60,942 nucleotides of DNA from Planctomycetota bacterium (GCA_018694835.1 JABHOG010000133.1:1-60942), one strand, 5' to 3'; positions 9,094 to 18,700 are shown, counted from the first letter of the stretch. Numbers and translations: made by a program. Notes: generated from the letters alone by a model not told the origin.

Positions 9094-10749
9094 ATGAGAA
9101 CTCCACTCGATAGTGGCTGCGCCTGGCACTGGTTGCTGCTGCTGTTGGCCTTCGCCAGCAGTGGATCGGTGCTGGCACAGCCGGAACCGTGCGCCGGAGC
9201 CGGGGTATTCGCCGAGGTGGAACTTCTACCCGGCAATTACCCCGCATCTTCGGTGGCACTGGGAGATCTGGATGGGGACGGCGATCTCGATGCCTTCTTC
9301 GTCTGCTCTCTCTCCTGCATGACCCGCGTCTTCTTCAACCAGGGTGGGCAACAGGGGCAGCAGGCGGGAACGTTGGTCGACAGTGGCCAGCAGATCACTA
9401 CATGCAACATTCCGCGGGTGTCGCTGGGTGATCTCGACGGCGACGGTGATCTCGATGCCTTCATCTCCTGTGGCGAGGACTACCCGCACCGGGTGCACAT
9501 CAATCAGGGTGGAATTCAGGGAGGTGTCGAGGGATTCTTCAGCCACGGTGGCGAGCAGGAACTTGGAAACTTCCAGGGGCGCGGCAATGCCCTCGGCGAT
9601 GTCGATGGCGATGGCGATCTCGATGCCTTCGTCGTGCACGACTATTTCGAGGCGGATCGGATCTACATCAATCAGGGGAATGGCCAGGGCGGGAGTGCCG
9701 GGCAGTTCGTCGACAGCGGCCAGAGCCTCGGCTCCCGTCGCAGCAGTTCGGTGGCGCTGGCGGATCTGGACGGCGATGGCGATCTCGATGCCTTCGTCAC
9801 CCACTTTGATGGACCCGACGGGATCTATCTCAACCAGGGTGGCGATCAGAATGGCATCGAGGGGCTCTACCTCGACAGCGGGCAGATCCTGCAGACCTCG
9901 TATAGCCTGGATGTGGCACTGGCGGACCTCGATGGCGACGGCGACATCGATGCGATCCCGGTCAGGGGGGGCGCTCTGATGCTGTCGAACCAGGGAGGAG
10001 CCCAGGGTGGCATCGAGGGCGAGTTCATCTCCACTGCCCTGCTCCCGGGCAGCTACACCGACCGGGCGGTCGCCATCGGCGATATCGACAATGACGGAGA
10101 TCTCGACGTGATCTTCGCCAGTGACTCCATCTACGAGATTTTGCATGTCAACCAGGGTGGGTTGCAGGGAGGGACCATCGGTACCTTTGTCACCGATGAT
10201 CAGGCGATCCTATTTAACTTGTTCACCCATGACATCGAGCTGGGAGATCTCGACCAGGATGGAGATCTCGATGTCATCAGCGTCACCTCTGGCGCAGGGC
10301 TTCACCGGAATCTGTTCATCGCCCCCGATTGTGATGGCAACGGCAACCCCGATCCCTGTGACCTGCAGCAGGATCCATCCCTCGATTGTGATGGCAACGG
10401 CGAGCTGGACAGCTGCGAATTGATCACGGGTGCCAGTGACGTCAACGGCAACGGGATCCTCGATGTCTGCGAGGAAACGCTCTTTGTTCGTGGAGATGTC
10501 AACAGCGACGGCGCCCTCGACATCGCCGATGCGATCTCCTCGCTCGATTATCTGTTCGGGGCGGTTGCGCTGTCGTGCCAGGATGCCGCCGACACCAACG
10601 ATGACGGGCGGCTCGACATCGCCGATCCCATCCATCTGCTCGGATTCCTGTTCAGTGGAGATACCGCTCCAGCGGCTCCATTTACTGATTGTGATACAGA
10701 TCCAACCGATGACCTGCTCCAATGTCAGAGTGCGGGGAACTGTCTCTAG
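9094..10749 (+). CDS. secreted seven-repeat FG-GAP/VCBS beta-propeller with dockerin-like tail
   Basis: The start is the ATG at 9094, with GAGGT upstream. About 551 aa. A signal peptide (hydrophobic LLLLLAFASSG, cleavage near LAQ) precedes seven blades. Each carries a calcium loop of the type LGDLDGDGDLDAF; the last two read IDNDGDLDV and LDQDGDLDV. Six blades also have an NQGG-type turn. Seven such repeats match an integrin-alpha-like propeller. Thrombospondin-3-like loops (CDGNGNPDPCD, VNGNGILDVCE) and a dockerin-like double repeat (RGDVNSDGALDIADAI, TNDDGRLDIADPI) ending DDLLQCQSAGNCL follow. Likely a calcium-dependent surface adhesion or binding protein; ligand unknown. Confidence 0.85.
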   Translation: MRTPLDSGCAWHWLLLLLAFASSGSVLAQPEPCAGAGVFAEVELLPGNYPASSVALGDLDGDGDLDAFFVCSLSCMTRVFFNQGGQQGQQAGTLVDSGQQITTCNIPRVSLGDLDGDGDLDAFISCGEDYPHRVHINQGGIQGGVEGFFSHGGEQELGNFQGRGNALGDVDGDGDLDAFVVHDYFEADRIYINQGNGQGGSAGQFVDSGQSLGSRRSSSVALADLDGDGDLDAFVTHFDGPDGIYLNQGGDQNGIEGLYLDSGQILQTSYSLDVALADLDGDGDIDAIPVRGGALMLSNQGGAQGGIEGEFISTALLPGSYTDRAVAIGDIDNDGDLDVIFASDSIYEILHVNQGGLQGGTIGTFVTDDQAILFNLFTHDIELGDLDQDGDLDVISVTSGAGLHRNLFIAPDCDGNGNPDPCDLQQDPSLDCDGNGELDSCELITGASDVNGNGILDVCEETLFVRGDVNSDGALDIADAISSLDYLFGAVALSCQDAADTNDDGRLDIADPIHLLGFLFSGDTAPAAPFTDCDTDPTDDLLQCQSAGNCL

Positions 10750-10820
10750 AGATTGCGGGAACCGACCGGAATTGACCTGCGTCACGTCACTGAGGGACTC
10801 GTTCCCGAGGGAGGTCAGTC

Positions 10821-11393
10821 ATGCTGGGTGTCACCACCAGATGGAAAGTCAAATCCGTGCTGCTGTGCTCGGTCATCGCTGCAACCCTCTCGATGGCTTC
10901 GACGAGCCTCGCCGATGATCCGCTACCACCGCGGGTGGTGGTCGAGACGGTTGCCGAGGCGCTCCAACTGGATGCGAGCAGCCAGCGGCTCAAGGTGGTG
11001 CTGCGCGATCACGAAACCCTGGCGGCGGTACTCAAGCGCGTGCCCGATCTAGCCGATTTGCACCTCGATCATCCGGGCAACCGGATGTCCATCGAATCGA
11101 TCCGGCTGCTGCGAGAGTTCAAGAAACTGAAACGACTGGAGTTTCGCGGCGATCCGTTCCTCAGTGATGAGAAGTTTGTCGAGCTGGGCAAACTCGAGCA
11201 GATCAAAAGCTTGCGACTGCTGCTGTTGTGACCCAATTTCACCGATGCCAGGTTGGCGTCGCTGGGTGGGCTGGTGTCGCTCGAGAAGTTGAACATGAAG
11301 GGGTGTCGCGGCAAAGCGTGGCTCAATGAAGCAAAGGTGTGGCAGGCGATCGAGCAGGAACGAGCCCGGCGAAAAGCGCGCAAAGACAAGTAA
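10821..11393 (+). pseudogene. secreted leucine-rich-repeat protein interrupted by an in-frame TGA
   Basis: The ATG at 10821 lies behind GGGAGG and starts a signal peptide (VLLCSVIAATLSMASTSLA) and LRR-like units (DLHLDHPGNRMSIESIRLL, LKRLEFRGDPFLSDEKFVEL). A TGA at 11229-11231 stops the frame after LRLLLL. The very next codons, in the same frame, continue the repeat (PNFTDARLASLGGLVSLEKL) and a basic end (RRKARKDK) to TAA at 11391-11393. One base change (for example from CGA or TGG) explains the break. Downstream sense codons look undecayed, so the mutation is recent, a sequencing error, or read through. Confidence 0.75.
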
Positions 11394-11459
11394 CCCCCCT
11401 TCCCCGACTGCGATATCGATTCGACGGCGGATGCACTGGAATGCGCTGATTGTCCTTGA
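11394..11459 (+). pseudogene. orphan dockerin-like tail C, in frame behind the LRR gene stop
   Basis: Directly after the TAA of the LRR gene, with no spacer and in the same reading frame, the sequence encodes PPFPDCDIDSTADALECADC-P and a TGA at 11457-11459. This is the last part of the family tail; the EF-hand halves are absent. A change of the TAA to a sense codon would fuse it to the LRR protein. Confidence 0.75.
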
Positions 11460-11543
11460 TCGATGAGCATACGTACTTCGTAATCGTGCCCAGCAGTGCA
11501 GAGTGAGTGTATTTTCCCTGTAGTGGGATGGCCTGCATTCTGG

Positions 11544-12155
11544 ATGGGGAACCGATTGAACCGAGAGAATCAGCAAATACAGCAAACACCCCCAGGCTGG
11601 GTCCGGTGGCTGATCGGCATCGGTGGTCTTCGCCTCGCATTCATGTGGGGTTTGATGGAGGCATCGGTGTTCTTCCTGATTCCCGACATCGTGATCAGCA
11701 TCACGGCTCTCTTCGGGTTCCGTCCTGCGCTGAAGCAGGTCGGCCTGGCGGTCATCGGCGCCTTGCTCGCAGGGATCCCGCTCTATCTCTGGGCACAGCA
11801 GGATGCACCATCGGCGAGGCAAATGGTGCTCCATGTACCGTTTGTGCGCGCCTCGATGGTGGAGGATGTGCGAGCCAATCTGGTCGAGAACGGCGCCAGT
11901 GCGATGCTGCATGCCTCGACATCGGGCATCCCCTACAAGCTCTTTGCAGTGGAGGCGCCCGAACACATCGATCTCACCGTATTCGCATCGATGACTGTGC
12001 CATCTCGGCTAGAACGACTGCTGATCACGCTTGCGTTGTTTGGAGGCATCGGTGGGTTCCTTCGAAAGCAGATTGCAATGCATCCACGACGAGCCCTCGG
12101 GCTGCACCTGCTCTTCTGGGTCGGTAGTTACGCCTACTACTGGAGTATCGTCTGA
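11544..12155 (+). CDS. polytopic membrane protein of unknown function
   Basis: The frame is open from a GTG at 11496; I place the start at the ATG at 11544 (MGNRLNREN), though neither has a clear ribosome site. About 203 aa. A polar N-terminus (QQIQQTPPGW) is followed by three hydrophobic segments (about residues 28-50, 58-82 and 155-172) and a last one near the C-terminus (LLFWVGSYAYYWSIV). The segment LMEASVFFLIPDIVI recalls YqaA/DedA-type membrane proteins, but the match is loose. It stands alone between dockerin-type genes and is not obviously co-transcribed with them. Confidence 0.6.
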   Translation: MGNRLNRENQQIQQTPPGWVRWLIGIGGLRLAFMWGLMEASVFFLIPDIVISITALFGFRPALKQVGLAVIGALLAGIPLYLWAQQDAPSARQMVLHVPFVRASMVEDVRANLVENGASAMLHASTSGIPYKLFAVEAPEHIDLTVFASMTVPSRLERLLITLALFGGIGGFLRKQIAMHPRRALGLHLLFWVGSYAYYWSIV

Positions 12156-12263
12156 ACTGCTCGGTCTCGTTCCGCCTGGTACCACGAGTCTGGTACCGCC
12201 AACTGTAACTCGACCCACTTCGGATGTAGGATGCCGCCGCAACCCCGGAAAGGTGGCACCCCG

Positions 12264-13097
12264 ATGGTTCCGAGATCTCTCTCCCGGATGGCGTCTGTCT
12301 CGATCTTGCTGGCCCTGGTGATCGGCTTCAATTCCATCGCCACCGCACAAAATCCGGGCTTCATCATGCGCTTTGAAAACAATGCCAACGTATTGCCCGG
12401 ATCGAATTTCACGGTCCGAGCCTTGCTGGACAACCCCGGAGGAGATCTCGCAGGATGGAGTGCGGTGGTCTGCCATGATTCCAACATCGAGATCCTCATC
12501 GCCGAGACGGGTGAGGCCGCTTCGATTGCCAATGGAGGAGCCCCCTGTGATTTTGTCAGCACCGTGGTTTTCCCCGGCGAGGGAGTCCGACAGGGCGTGA
12601 TCGTCAGTTTTCCAGGACAGAATGAACTGCCGATCTCCACCGAACATGAACTGATCCTGCTCGAATACACGGTTCTCGGAGCGGACGGATCCGATACGTT
12701 GATCGAGTTCTGTGATCTCCAATTCTCGCCAGATTCCTTTTACTCCGATACCATCGTCATCGAGACCACCGGAATCTCCATCGTCCCGACGACCATCTCT
12801 GCGCCCATCTCCATCGCCATCGATCTGTTCATCCGGGGAGAAATCAATGGAGATACCTCCATCAACATCGCCGATGCCATGTTCCTGCTCTCACAACTGT
12901 TCAGCGGCGGTCCGGAGGGTTCCTGTGCCGATGCGAACGATGTCAATGACGATGGCTCGGTCAATCTGGGTGACCCCATCACTCTGCTGGCCTACCTGTT
13001 CAGCGGAGGAGTGAACCCATCGAATCCCTTCCCCACTTGCGGGATCGATCCATCCGGTGACACTCTCGGCTGTGAGAACTTCTTGAACTGTCCCTGA
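12264..13097 (+). CDS. secreted protein: cohesin-like domain plus dockerin-like module (paralogue 1)
   Basis: The start is the ATG at 12264, with GGAAAGGTGG upstream; an earlier in-frame ATG at 12231 lacks one. About 277 aa. A signal peptide (cleavage near IATAQ) precedes a ~150-residue beta domain whose opening (LPGSNFTVRALLDNPGGDL, then AGWSAVVCHDS) follows the cohesin pattern of an extended strand, a turn with small residues and a 'x-G-W/F' strand. A linker leads to the double calcium repeat (RGEINGDTSINIADAM and VNDDGSVNLGDPI) and the NPFPTCGIDPSGDTLGC tail. Cohesin and dockerin on one chain would allow head-to-tail assembly; that is inference. Confidence 0.7.
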   Translation: MVPRSLSRMASVSILLALVIGFNSIATAQNPGFIMRFENNANVLPGSNFTVRALLDNPGGDLAGWSAVVCHDSNIEILIAETGEAASIANGGAPCDFVSTVVFPGEGVRQGVIVSFPGQNELPISTEHELILLEYTVLGADGSDTLIEFCDLQFSPDSFYSDTIVIETTGISIVPTTISAPISIAIDLFIRGEINGDTSINIADAMFLLSQLFSGGPEGSCADANDVNDDGSVNLGDPITLLAYLFSGGVNPSNPFPTCGIDPSGDTLGCENFLNCP

Positions 13098-13242
13098 AGA
13101 TGCTCGAGAACAGTAAAGTCGCGGGGCCAAAGGGGTCGAGACGCTCCTGTTTCTGCACTCATGGCCCATCTTGTATCTTCCCCCATCCCACATCACGACT
13201 GTCATATAAGTACAATAGATCGATGCTTCCGCACTCTTCCTC

Positions 13243-13437
13243 TAAAAGGGATACTGGAAGATAATTGCGGATGCGAGGGCGCTGCTTGGCGACCTCTCCA
13301 GTGGCCAGCCAGCACCCGCTGTTCCATTCATCGAGTGCGGTCTGGACCCCACCGATGACCTGCTCGATTGTGAGATCTATGGCAGTTGCCTCTGGAACTT
13401 CCTGGATGCGACGATCAGAGTGAGTGGACAGAACTGA
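13243..13437 (+). pseudogene. orphan dockerin-like C-terminal fragment D
   Basis: The frame is open from 13243 to TGA at 13435-13437. It reads IIADARALLGDLSSGQPAPA and then VPFIECGLDPTDDLLDC plus EIYGSC, that is the second repeat helix, linker and tail of the family. It continues 14 residues past the usual end. It has no start codon, no first EF-hand and no signal peptide. It fills most of the gap between two cohesin-like/dockerin-like genes and looks like the end of a third copy that lost its front. Confidence 0.7.
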
Positions 13438-13466
13438 ACAAAGTGGCCAGGGCGTTGGTGGCCACA

Positions 13467-14303
13467 ATGAAGGAGACGAAGTTGATCCGTTCGGCGGTGA
13501 AAATTACTATTGTCCTCATTGCCATCGGGCTCGCCACTCCTGTCATTGCCCAGAGTGGCAGTGACTTCACCCTCACTTTGACCTCCACCTTCGACGCTTC
13601 GGCGAATCAGTTGTGGGTCGATGTGGCCATCGACAATGCCGGTGGTGACATGCAGGGATTCAACATCGATGTCTGTCACGATTCGAACCTGCTGACCCCG
13701 GATGCCATTCTGTGCGGTCCCCCCTTGCAGGCACTCAATGGCGGAATGGGACCGGGATTGGTACTGCCCTACATCGATGCATACGGGGGGATCGTCTACG
13801 GCGTGGTGTTCAGCAACTTTGGCGGCAGCGAAACGATCCCCATCGGTTTCTATCCGCAGATGTTTCAGATCCGCTATGACCTGACCGGAACCGCAGCGAT
13901 CGACAGCGAACTCTGTTTCTGCGACATCTCCCCCTGTAGTAACGGTAGTTGCTCGGTGGCCGCGACGGAGATCGTCGTCGGCGGGCAATCCTACTCGCCC
14001 GTACTGAATTGCTTCCCGATATTCGATGGAGACTACCTGCGCGGTGACAGCAATGGCGACGGCAACATCAACATCGCTGATCCGATCTTCAGTCTCGCCT
14101 ATCTGTTCAACCAGGGCACGATTCCACAGTGCATGGAGGCTGCCGATGCCAACGGTGATCTCGGGATCGATCTCGCCGATGCCTTGTTCCTGCTCAATTA
14201 CATCAATGGAATGGGGCCTACACCTCCTGCCCCATTCCCCGATTGTGGCAGCAATCCCGGGACCCCGCTGCTCGGATGCGCCAGTTTCACCGCCTGCCCC
14301 TGA
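13467..14303 (+). CDS. secreted protein: cohesin-like domain plus dockerin-like module (paralogue 2)
   Basis: The start is the ATG at 13467 (MKETKLIRS). About 278 aa, nearly the same length as the paralogue at 12264. A signal peptide (cleavage near VIAQ) is followed by a beta domain with the same landmark strand (VDVAIDNAGGDM, then QGFNIDVCHDSN). A Cys-rich stretch (CFCDISPCSNGSC) and the double repeat (RGDSNGDGNINIADPI, DANGDLGIDLADAL) follow, ending PPAPFPDCG and CASFTACP. Its stop codon lies in an 11-bp tandem repeat. The cohesin-like call rests on pattern, not on a profile search; any beta-sandwich adhesion domain is the alternative. Confidence 0.7.
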   Translation: MKETKLIRSAVKITIVLIAIGLATPVIAQSGSDFTLTLTSTFDASANQLWVDVAIDNAGGDMQGFNIDVCHDSNLLTPDAILCGPPLQALNGGMGPGLVLPYIDAYGGIVYGVVFSNFGGSETIPIGFYPQMFQIRYDLTGTAAIDSELCFCDISPCSNGSCSVAATEIVVGGQSYSPVLNCFPIFDGDYLRGDSNGDGNINIADPIFSLAYLFNQGTIPQCMEAADANGDLGIDLADALFLLNYINGMGPTPPAPFPDCGSNPGTPLLGCASFTACP

Positions 14304-14325
14304 ATAGACCCTGAATAGACCCTGA
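14298..14325 (+). repeat. 11-bp tandem repeat spanning a stop codon
   Basis: The unit CCCTGAATAGA occurs at 14298-14308 and 14309-14319, followed by a partial copy (CCCTGA). The first copy contains the TGA stop of the preceding gene. Confidence 0.9.
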
Positions 14326-14415
14326 TCCGGCGGAGAGTTCATCGAACAGGATCCAGCCGATTCATACCCATGCGTCCGGAGTAGGGTCGAATGGACCCAC
14401 GGCTACCACTCCAAT

Positions 14416-14452
14416 AAAAAAAGAGCCTGACCGCCAAAGCGGCCAGGCTCTT
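14416..14452 (-). terminator. intrinsic terminator of the Sco/multicopper oxidase operon
   Basis: On the minus strand AAGAGCCTGGCCGC, a TTTG loop and GCGGTCAGGCTCTT form a 14-bp stem with one mismatch, followed by a run of T's (plus-strand A's at 14415-14422). It lies 53 nt past the stop of the - strand gene. The plus-strand side has only a weak T stretch, so it mainly serves the - strand. Confidence 0.9.
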
Positions 14453-14504
14453 CACTCTTCAGTTCCATCCATGGAAAAGTACCTGGGGAACTCTAGCTAG
14501 ATCA

Positions 14505-15767
14505 TCATAACTTTCGTCGACGAAGGAGGACTCCCACGGTTCCAAAAGCACACCCGAGAATCAAAGGCATCGACATCGGAGTACTCTTTGCAACAGTCGA
14601 GTTGTTCTCTTCTTCTGCTCTTGAATCGAGATCCACCACCGCCACTGTTCCCTCATCTTCTTGGTTGACTGCTGTATCTTCACTCTCATCAAGAACGACA
14701 TTCTCATTCTTCTCACAACAGCTGGGAATCTCAGCGTCTTGTCTGGACAGTAGTTCTTCTACAGATTCGATCTTGGAAACCCTGCGACTTTCTGCCGCAA
14801 GGTATTCGATCACGCTTGAAATCTCGTGATCGTTCAGTTGCATGTTTGGCATCGGCACATTTTTGTATGCAATGAGCAGCGCCAAGGCGGTTGGATCTTC
14901 CTCCTGAATCATCACATCCGGCTCTGCGATCCATCGTCTGAGCCACTCATCTTCTCTTCGTTCTGTGACTTCCAGCAGATTTGGGCCGGTTCGTCTCAGG
15001 CCATCACCCTGACCGATGTTGTGACAGACCGAGCAACGGGTCCGGAATAGGCTCTCTCCCTGAGTCAAGTTTCGCAGTTGAGGGACGTTTCCAGCATAGT
15101 CGTTAAGATTCTGACTCGTATTCTCTACTTTGAAGTTGTGAAGCGAGGACCCGATTTCATTGGCCAGTATGTACGGATTCTCGAAGGGAGATCTTTTCAT
15201 CCAACGTCCAGATTTCTGATTCCCGATGATCATGCTCAGATTATGATCGGTAGGATCCTTGTTGACCTCATCGATGTAGAGCCCAAGCCTACGACGCAAT
15301 AGCTCGATTTCTTCACTGACCCCGGTCAGGAATAACCAACCAGGACCGGTCTGGAATCGTTCTGCATATTCCGCCAGAACCTCGGGTGTATCGGTCTCAG
15401 GGTCAATACTGATCGAATAGAAGAAAACATCTTTCCCCACTCGATCTCCAAGAATCTCGTAAACCTCTGTCAGACGCGCAGTCTCCATCGGACAAGCATC
15501 CGGACACTCGGTGTAGATGAAGTTGATCACCACGACCTTGTCCCGGATGAGATCATCAAAGAACCGCACCGTTTCACCCTCGTGAGTCTTCAACTCCACG
15601 TTTGGAAAATACTGTGCCCCCCAACGATTTCCGGCAAGCCGAGGATCACCGGATCGACCCCCATCACCGAAAACCATTGGGGCAACACATAACACAAATA
15701 CGGCCACAAGGCCTAGCCACCGGGCCAGACGGCCCAGTAGCACTGGAGAGTTTAGTTTAGTTGTCAT
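14505..15767 (-). CDS. Sco1/SenC-like protein fused to a c-type cytochrome
   Basis: The start is the ATG at 15767, preceded by GAGGAAG and overlapping the oxidase stop by 11 nt. About 420 aa. An N-terminal signal or anchor (residues 13-33) leads to a Sco thioredoxin fold with the copper pair C88/C92 (TECPDACP) and H175 (DPTDHNLSM). A mono-haem cytochrome c follows: C245-x-x-C248-H249 with a Met ligand near 306-309. An acidic linker and a C-terminal helix ending RRRKL suggest a second anchor. Sco proteins deliver copper or reduce thiols for copper oxidases, so here it probably matures or feeds the oxidase encoded just upstream. Sco-cytochrome fusions are known. Confidence 0.9.
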   Translation of the reverse strand: MTTKLNSPVLLGRLARWLGLVAVFVLCVAPMVFGDGGRSGDPRLAGNRWGAQYFPNVELKTHEGETVRFFDDLIRDKVVVINFIYTECPDACPMETARLTEVYEILGDRVGKDVFFYSISIDPETDTPEVLAEYAERFQTGPGWLFLTGVSEEIELLRRRLGLYIDEVNKDPTDHNLSMIIGNQKSGRWMKRSPFENPYILANEIGSSLHNFKVENTSQNLNDYAGNVPQLRNLTQGESLFRTRCSVCHNIGQGDGLRRTGPNLLEVTERREDEWLRRWIAEPDVMIQEEDPTALALLIAYKNVPMPNMQLNDHEISSVIEYLAAESRRVSKIESVEELLSRQDAEIPSCCEKNENVVLDESEDTAVNQEDEGTVAVVDLDSRAEEENNSTVAKSTPMSMPLILGCAFGTVGVLLRRRKL

Positions 15768-18700
15768 CGTCTTCCTCATCTTCGTCATCGTCGCCATCGT
15801 CGTCGTCATCTTCGTCGTCATCATCGTCGTCGTCGTCGTCATCGTCGTCATCGTCGTCTTCGTCGTCTTCTTCGTCTTCTTCGTCTTCTTCGTCTTCTTC
15901 GTCTTCTTCGTCTTCTTCGTCTTCTTCGTCTTCTTCGTCGTCTTCGTCGTCTTCGTCGTCATCGTCGTCTTCATCGTCGTCCGAGTTTCCAGCGCCAGGT
16001 TCTCCTCCGACACCAACACCCGGCCCATGACCGCTGATGTCTCCTCCACCACCAGAACCAAGATTCTCACTACCGACCCCGCTGAAACCGAGCACCTGCG
16101 GTCCAAATCCATCTCCAGTGCGGAAAGTGGGGAGTGCCACCGTGTCGACGTACTCCACCCCCTCCCAGGTGGGCAAGGGAGTCGGCATCAGTAACACCTG
16201 TCCCGGATGTTCGATGTCCCACCTGGCGAGCATTGCGTGGTCCTCATGTTGTGTGTTGTGGCAATGTTCCATGTAACTGCCAGCGAACTCACGAAATCGG
16301 AGTGCAATCTCCACGCTACTTGTGCTATCAGGCATACGGCCAATTCGATACACATCTTTCCTGGCCCATTTTTCCCATTCTGGAGGTGCTTCTCCACCGC
16401 GACTGAGAATAAGACCTTCTTCAAAGTGAATGTGAATCGGGTGGCTCCAGCCATTTCCACCATTTTCGATGTGCCAGATTTCGAGCTGGCCCTGGCTTGG
16501 AGCGGCACTCAATCGACGTGGATCTGCCGTCAGACCTGCACCACCATCAGTTTTCACTGTCCATGGTGCGCCATCGGTTCCGGAACTTCTTCCGAAGGTG
16601 AAGGTACGGTGAATCGCATTGTCAATTTCTTCCTGAGTCGGTTGTCTCAGTGGGATCATCTTCTTGCCACCAACGACATAGTCCTGAGGATTCATACTCA
16701 GATCTTCGCCTTCATAGCTCGTTACGCGGAACTCGAGGAACTTGCCAACACAAGGATCCCCATCCTTCCACTGATCGCCATCATCGATCGCTTGATAGGC
16801 TCCTGAGATGACATCTTCCAGTGGAATCGCTTTCTCTGGCCTTCTACCACCCTTGTGTTCAAGCAAGTTCACGAAGTACAGGACGTCCCCTTCAGCGAAA
16901 TTGCTGAAGTCAACGATGATGTCATAACGTTCAGCAATCGACTGGGTGGGTAAGACTCCCACTTCAGTTCCAAGCGTGCCATCGAAGGCCACTGCGTGCT
17001 CCATGATGTTGCCGTCATTTGCGATCATGTGGAAGGGAACTGGAGTTCCATCCTGGTTGACCAGCGCGATCTTCATGTAACGCGAGACGGATCCATTGAG
17101 GATTCTGAAGCGGTACTTTCTCGCCCTCACATCCAGGTACGGCTTGTACTGCCAGTTGGTGAGAATCCTGTCACCCATGAAGCCATCGAAGTTGAACGGA
17201 TTGAACCAGAGCTGGCCTTCTTCGTCCCATGCCTTGTCGGCGAGTACCAGATTGATGTCGTAGTCGCGGTTTCCCCAGTCCAGTGCGGTGCCACTGGGCA
17301 ACCGGATATTCACACCATCCTCAAGACCTTCATTGCCGCGATCCAATGAACTGTAATAGTTCATCATCGCAGCGTTGCCCTTGTAGACGTTTTGAGCGGT
17401 GTAATCCATCATGTGATCATGAAACCAGTGGGTGCTCATGATCTCCCGGTAATCGCCCGGAATCATGTTGATTCCACCGTTACCATCGGGAGATCCACAT
17501 CGCGGATCGGTCGCTTCCGTATTGATGGTGTCATGACCGGCCACCACCATCGGCCAGCGATAATCGTAGAACTGACCGGGGAAGAAAAACGCGTTGAGAT
17601 AGCCATCGCTCTCGGCGGGATTGTGGCCGTTGTGCTCATGGGTGGAGATGGTGTGAAGGCCAAATCCATGATTTGCGGCCGGATCGATGGGAAGAGCATT
17701 GTGGAGCCTCATCACCACTGGCTCTCCGTAACGAGCTTTCAATAACTTGGGTGGGAAGGTGCCATCAAAGGTCCAGAGTGCGGATTCAACTTGCGCTGGA
17801 AATGCTGGATGGAACCGACACTCGGTTCCGATCGCCTGGCCATCAAAACCGAGCAATCCAGTGGTGTTGTAGTAAAGTCCATCGGGGCCAAACTCACTGC
17901 CATTTGTGGCCAGTACTGGTACTGGAATAAGGACAGGAACTGGAATCGGCAAACCATCTGCATCGACAACCAGCAGGCCATCCTGGTCGACTTCAAATAC
18001 CGGTTGCCCGAGACCATTGAGCTCGTACAAGTGGTTTCCAAATTCATCGGTCTCACAGATGTAATTGCCGTCCTCGTCCATCTCGTAAATGGGCTCGCCA
18101 TCTTCGTCAGTCTGATAGAGCACATTCCCCTGACCGTCGAGCGCGGGAATCAAGTTTCCAAGATCGTCTTCCATCTCCCCGTAGCCATAGTCATGACCCT
18201 GAAGTGCATCTCGAGTGCCTCCGTTAGTACGGGCACCGGTGATCGAGCTCTGAAAGAAGTGCTTGGGTGCAAACTCCTCCCATCGCTGGTGCGCCCACCC
18301 TTCTCCAGGTGGTCTTCCTTCACCGGGCATCTCCGGACAGGTGCGCCCGATAAAACTCTCGATCTCTGTTTTCCATTGGTTCTGTGCGTGAGTGTTAGAT
18401 AACCGAGTGGGCATCGGATTCAGCGGTTGTGCGATGAAATCCACCAGTGCCTGATTATCAGGACAGGATTGAGCATCGACTGCGACAGGGAGAGGAAGGG
18501 AGATTGCAGGAAGCGGGACCGGCAAGCCGTCACCATCCAACACCAGTAACCCATCTCCATCCGTCTCGAAAATCACATTTCCAGCCGCATCCAGAGCGAA
18601 GAGAGGGGTTTCCTCCAGGGGGGCAGCACCGAACTCCTCGAAGCGTAACAGTTTCTGATCGAATTCCTGAGCGTCAAAGAGCGGGCTGGGTATTCCTCCT

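Noticed and set aside
11229-11231. Selenocysteine at the in-frame TGA of the LRR gene
   Set aside because: There is no reason for selenocysteine in an LRR, I see no clear SECIS-like hairpin after it, and TGA serves as an ordinary stop in many genes here.
15865-15936. CRISPR-like array
   Set aside because: The 9-bp units are contiguous, coding and have no spacers.
15761-16030. Poly-serine open frame on the plus strand
   Set aside because: It is the complement of the Asp/Glu-coding repeat of the oxidase tail.
15768-16112. N-terminal extension of the Sco protein with Lys/Thr repeats
   Set aside because: It is the oxidase acidic repeat read in another frame. The ATG at 15767 has a good ribosome site and a normal signal sequence.
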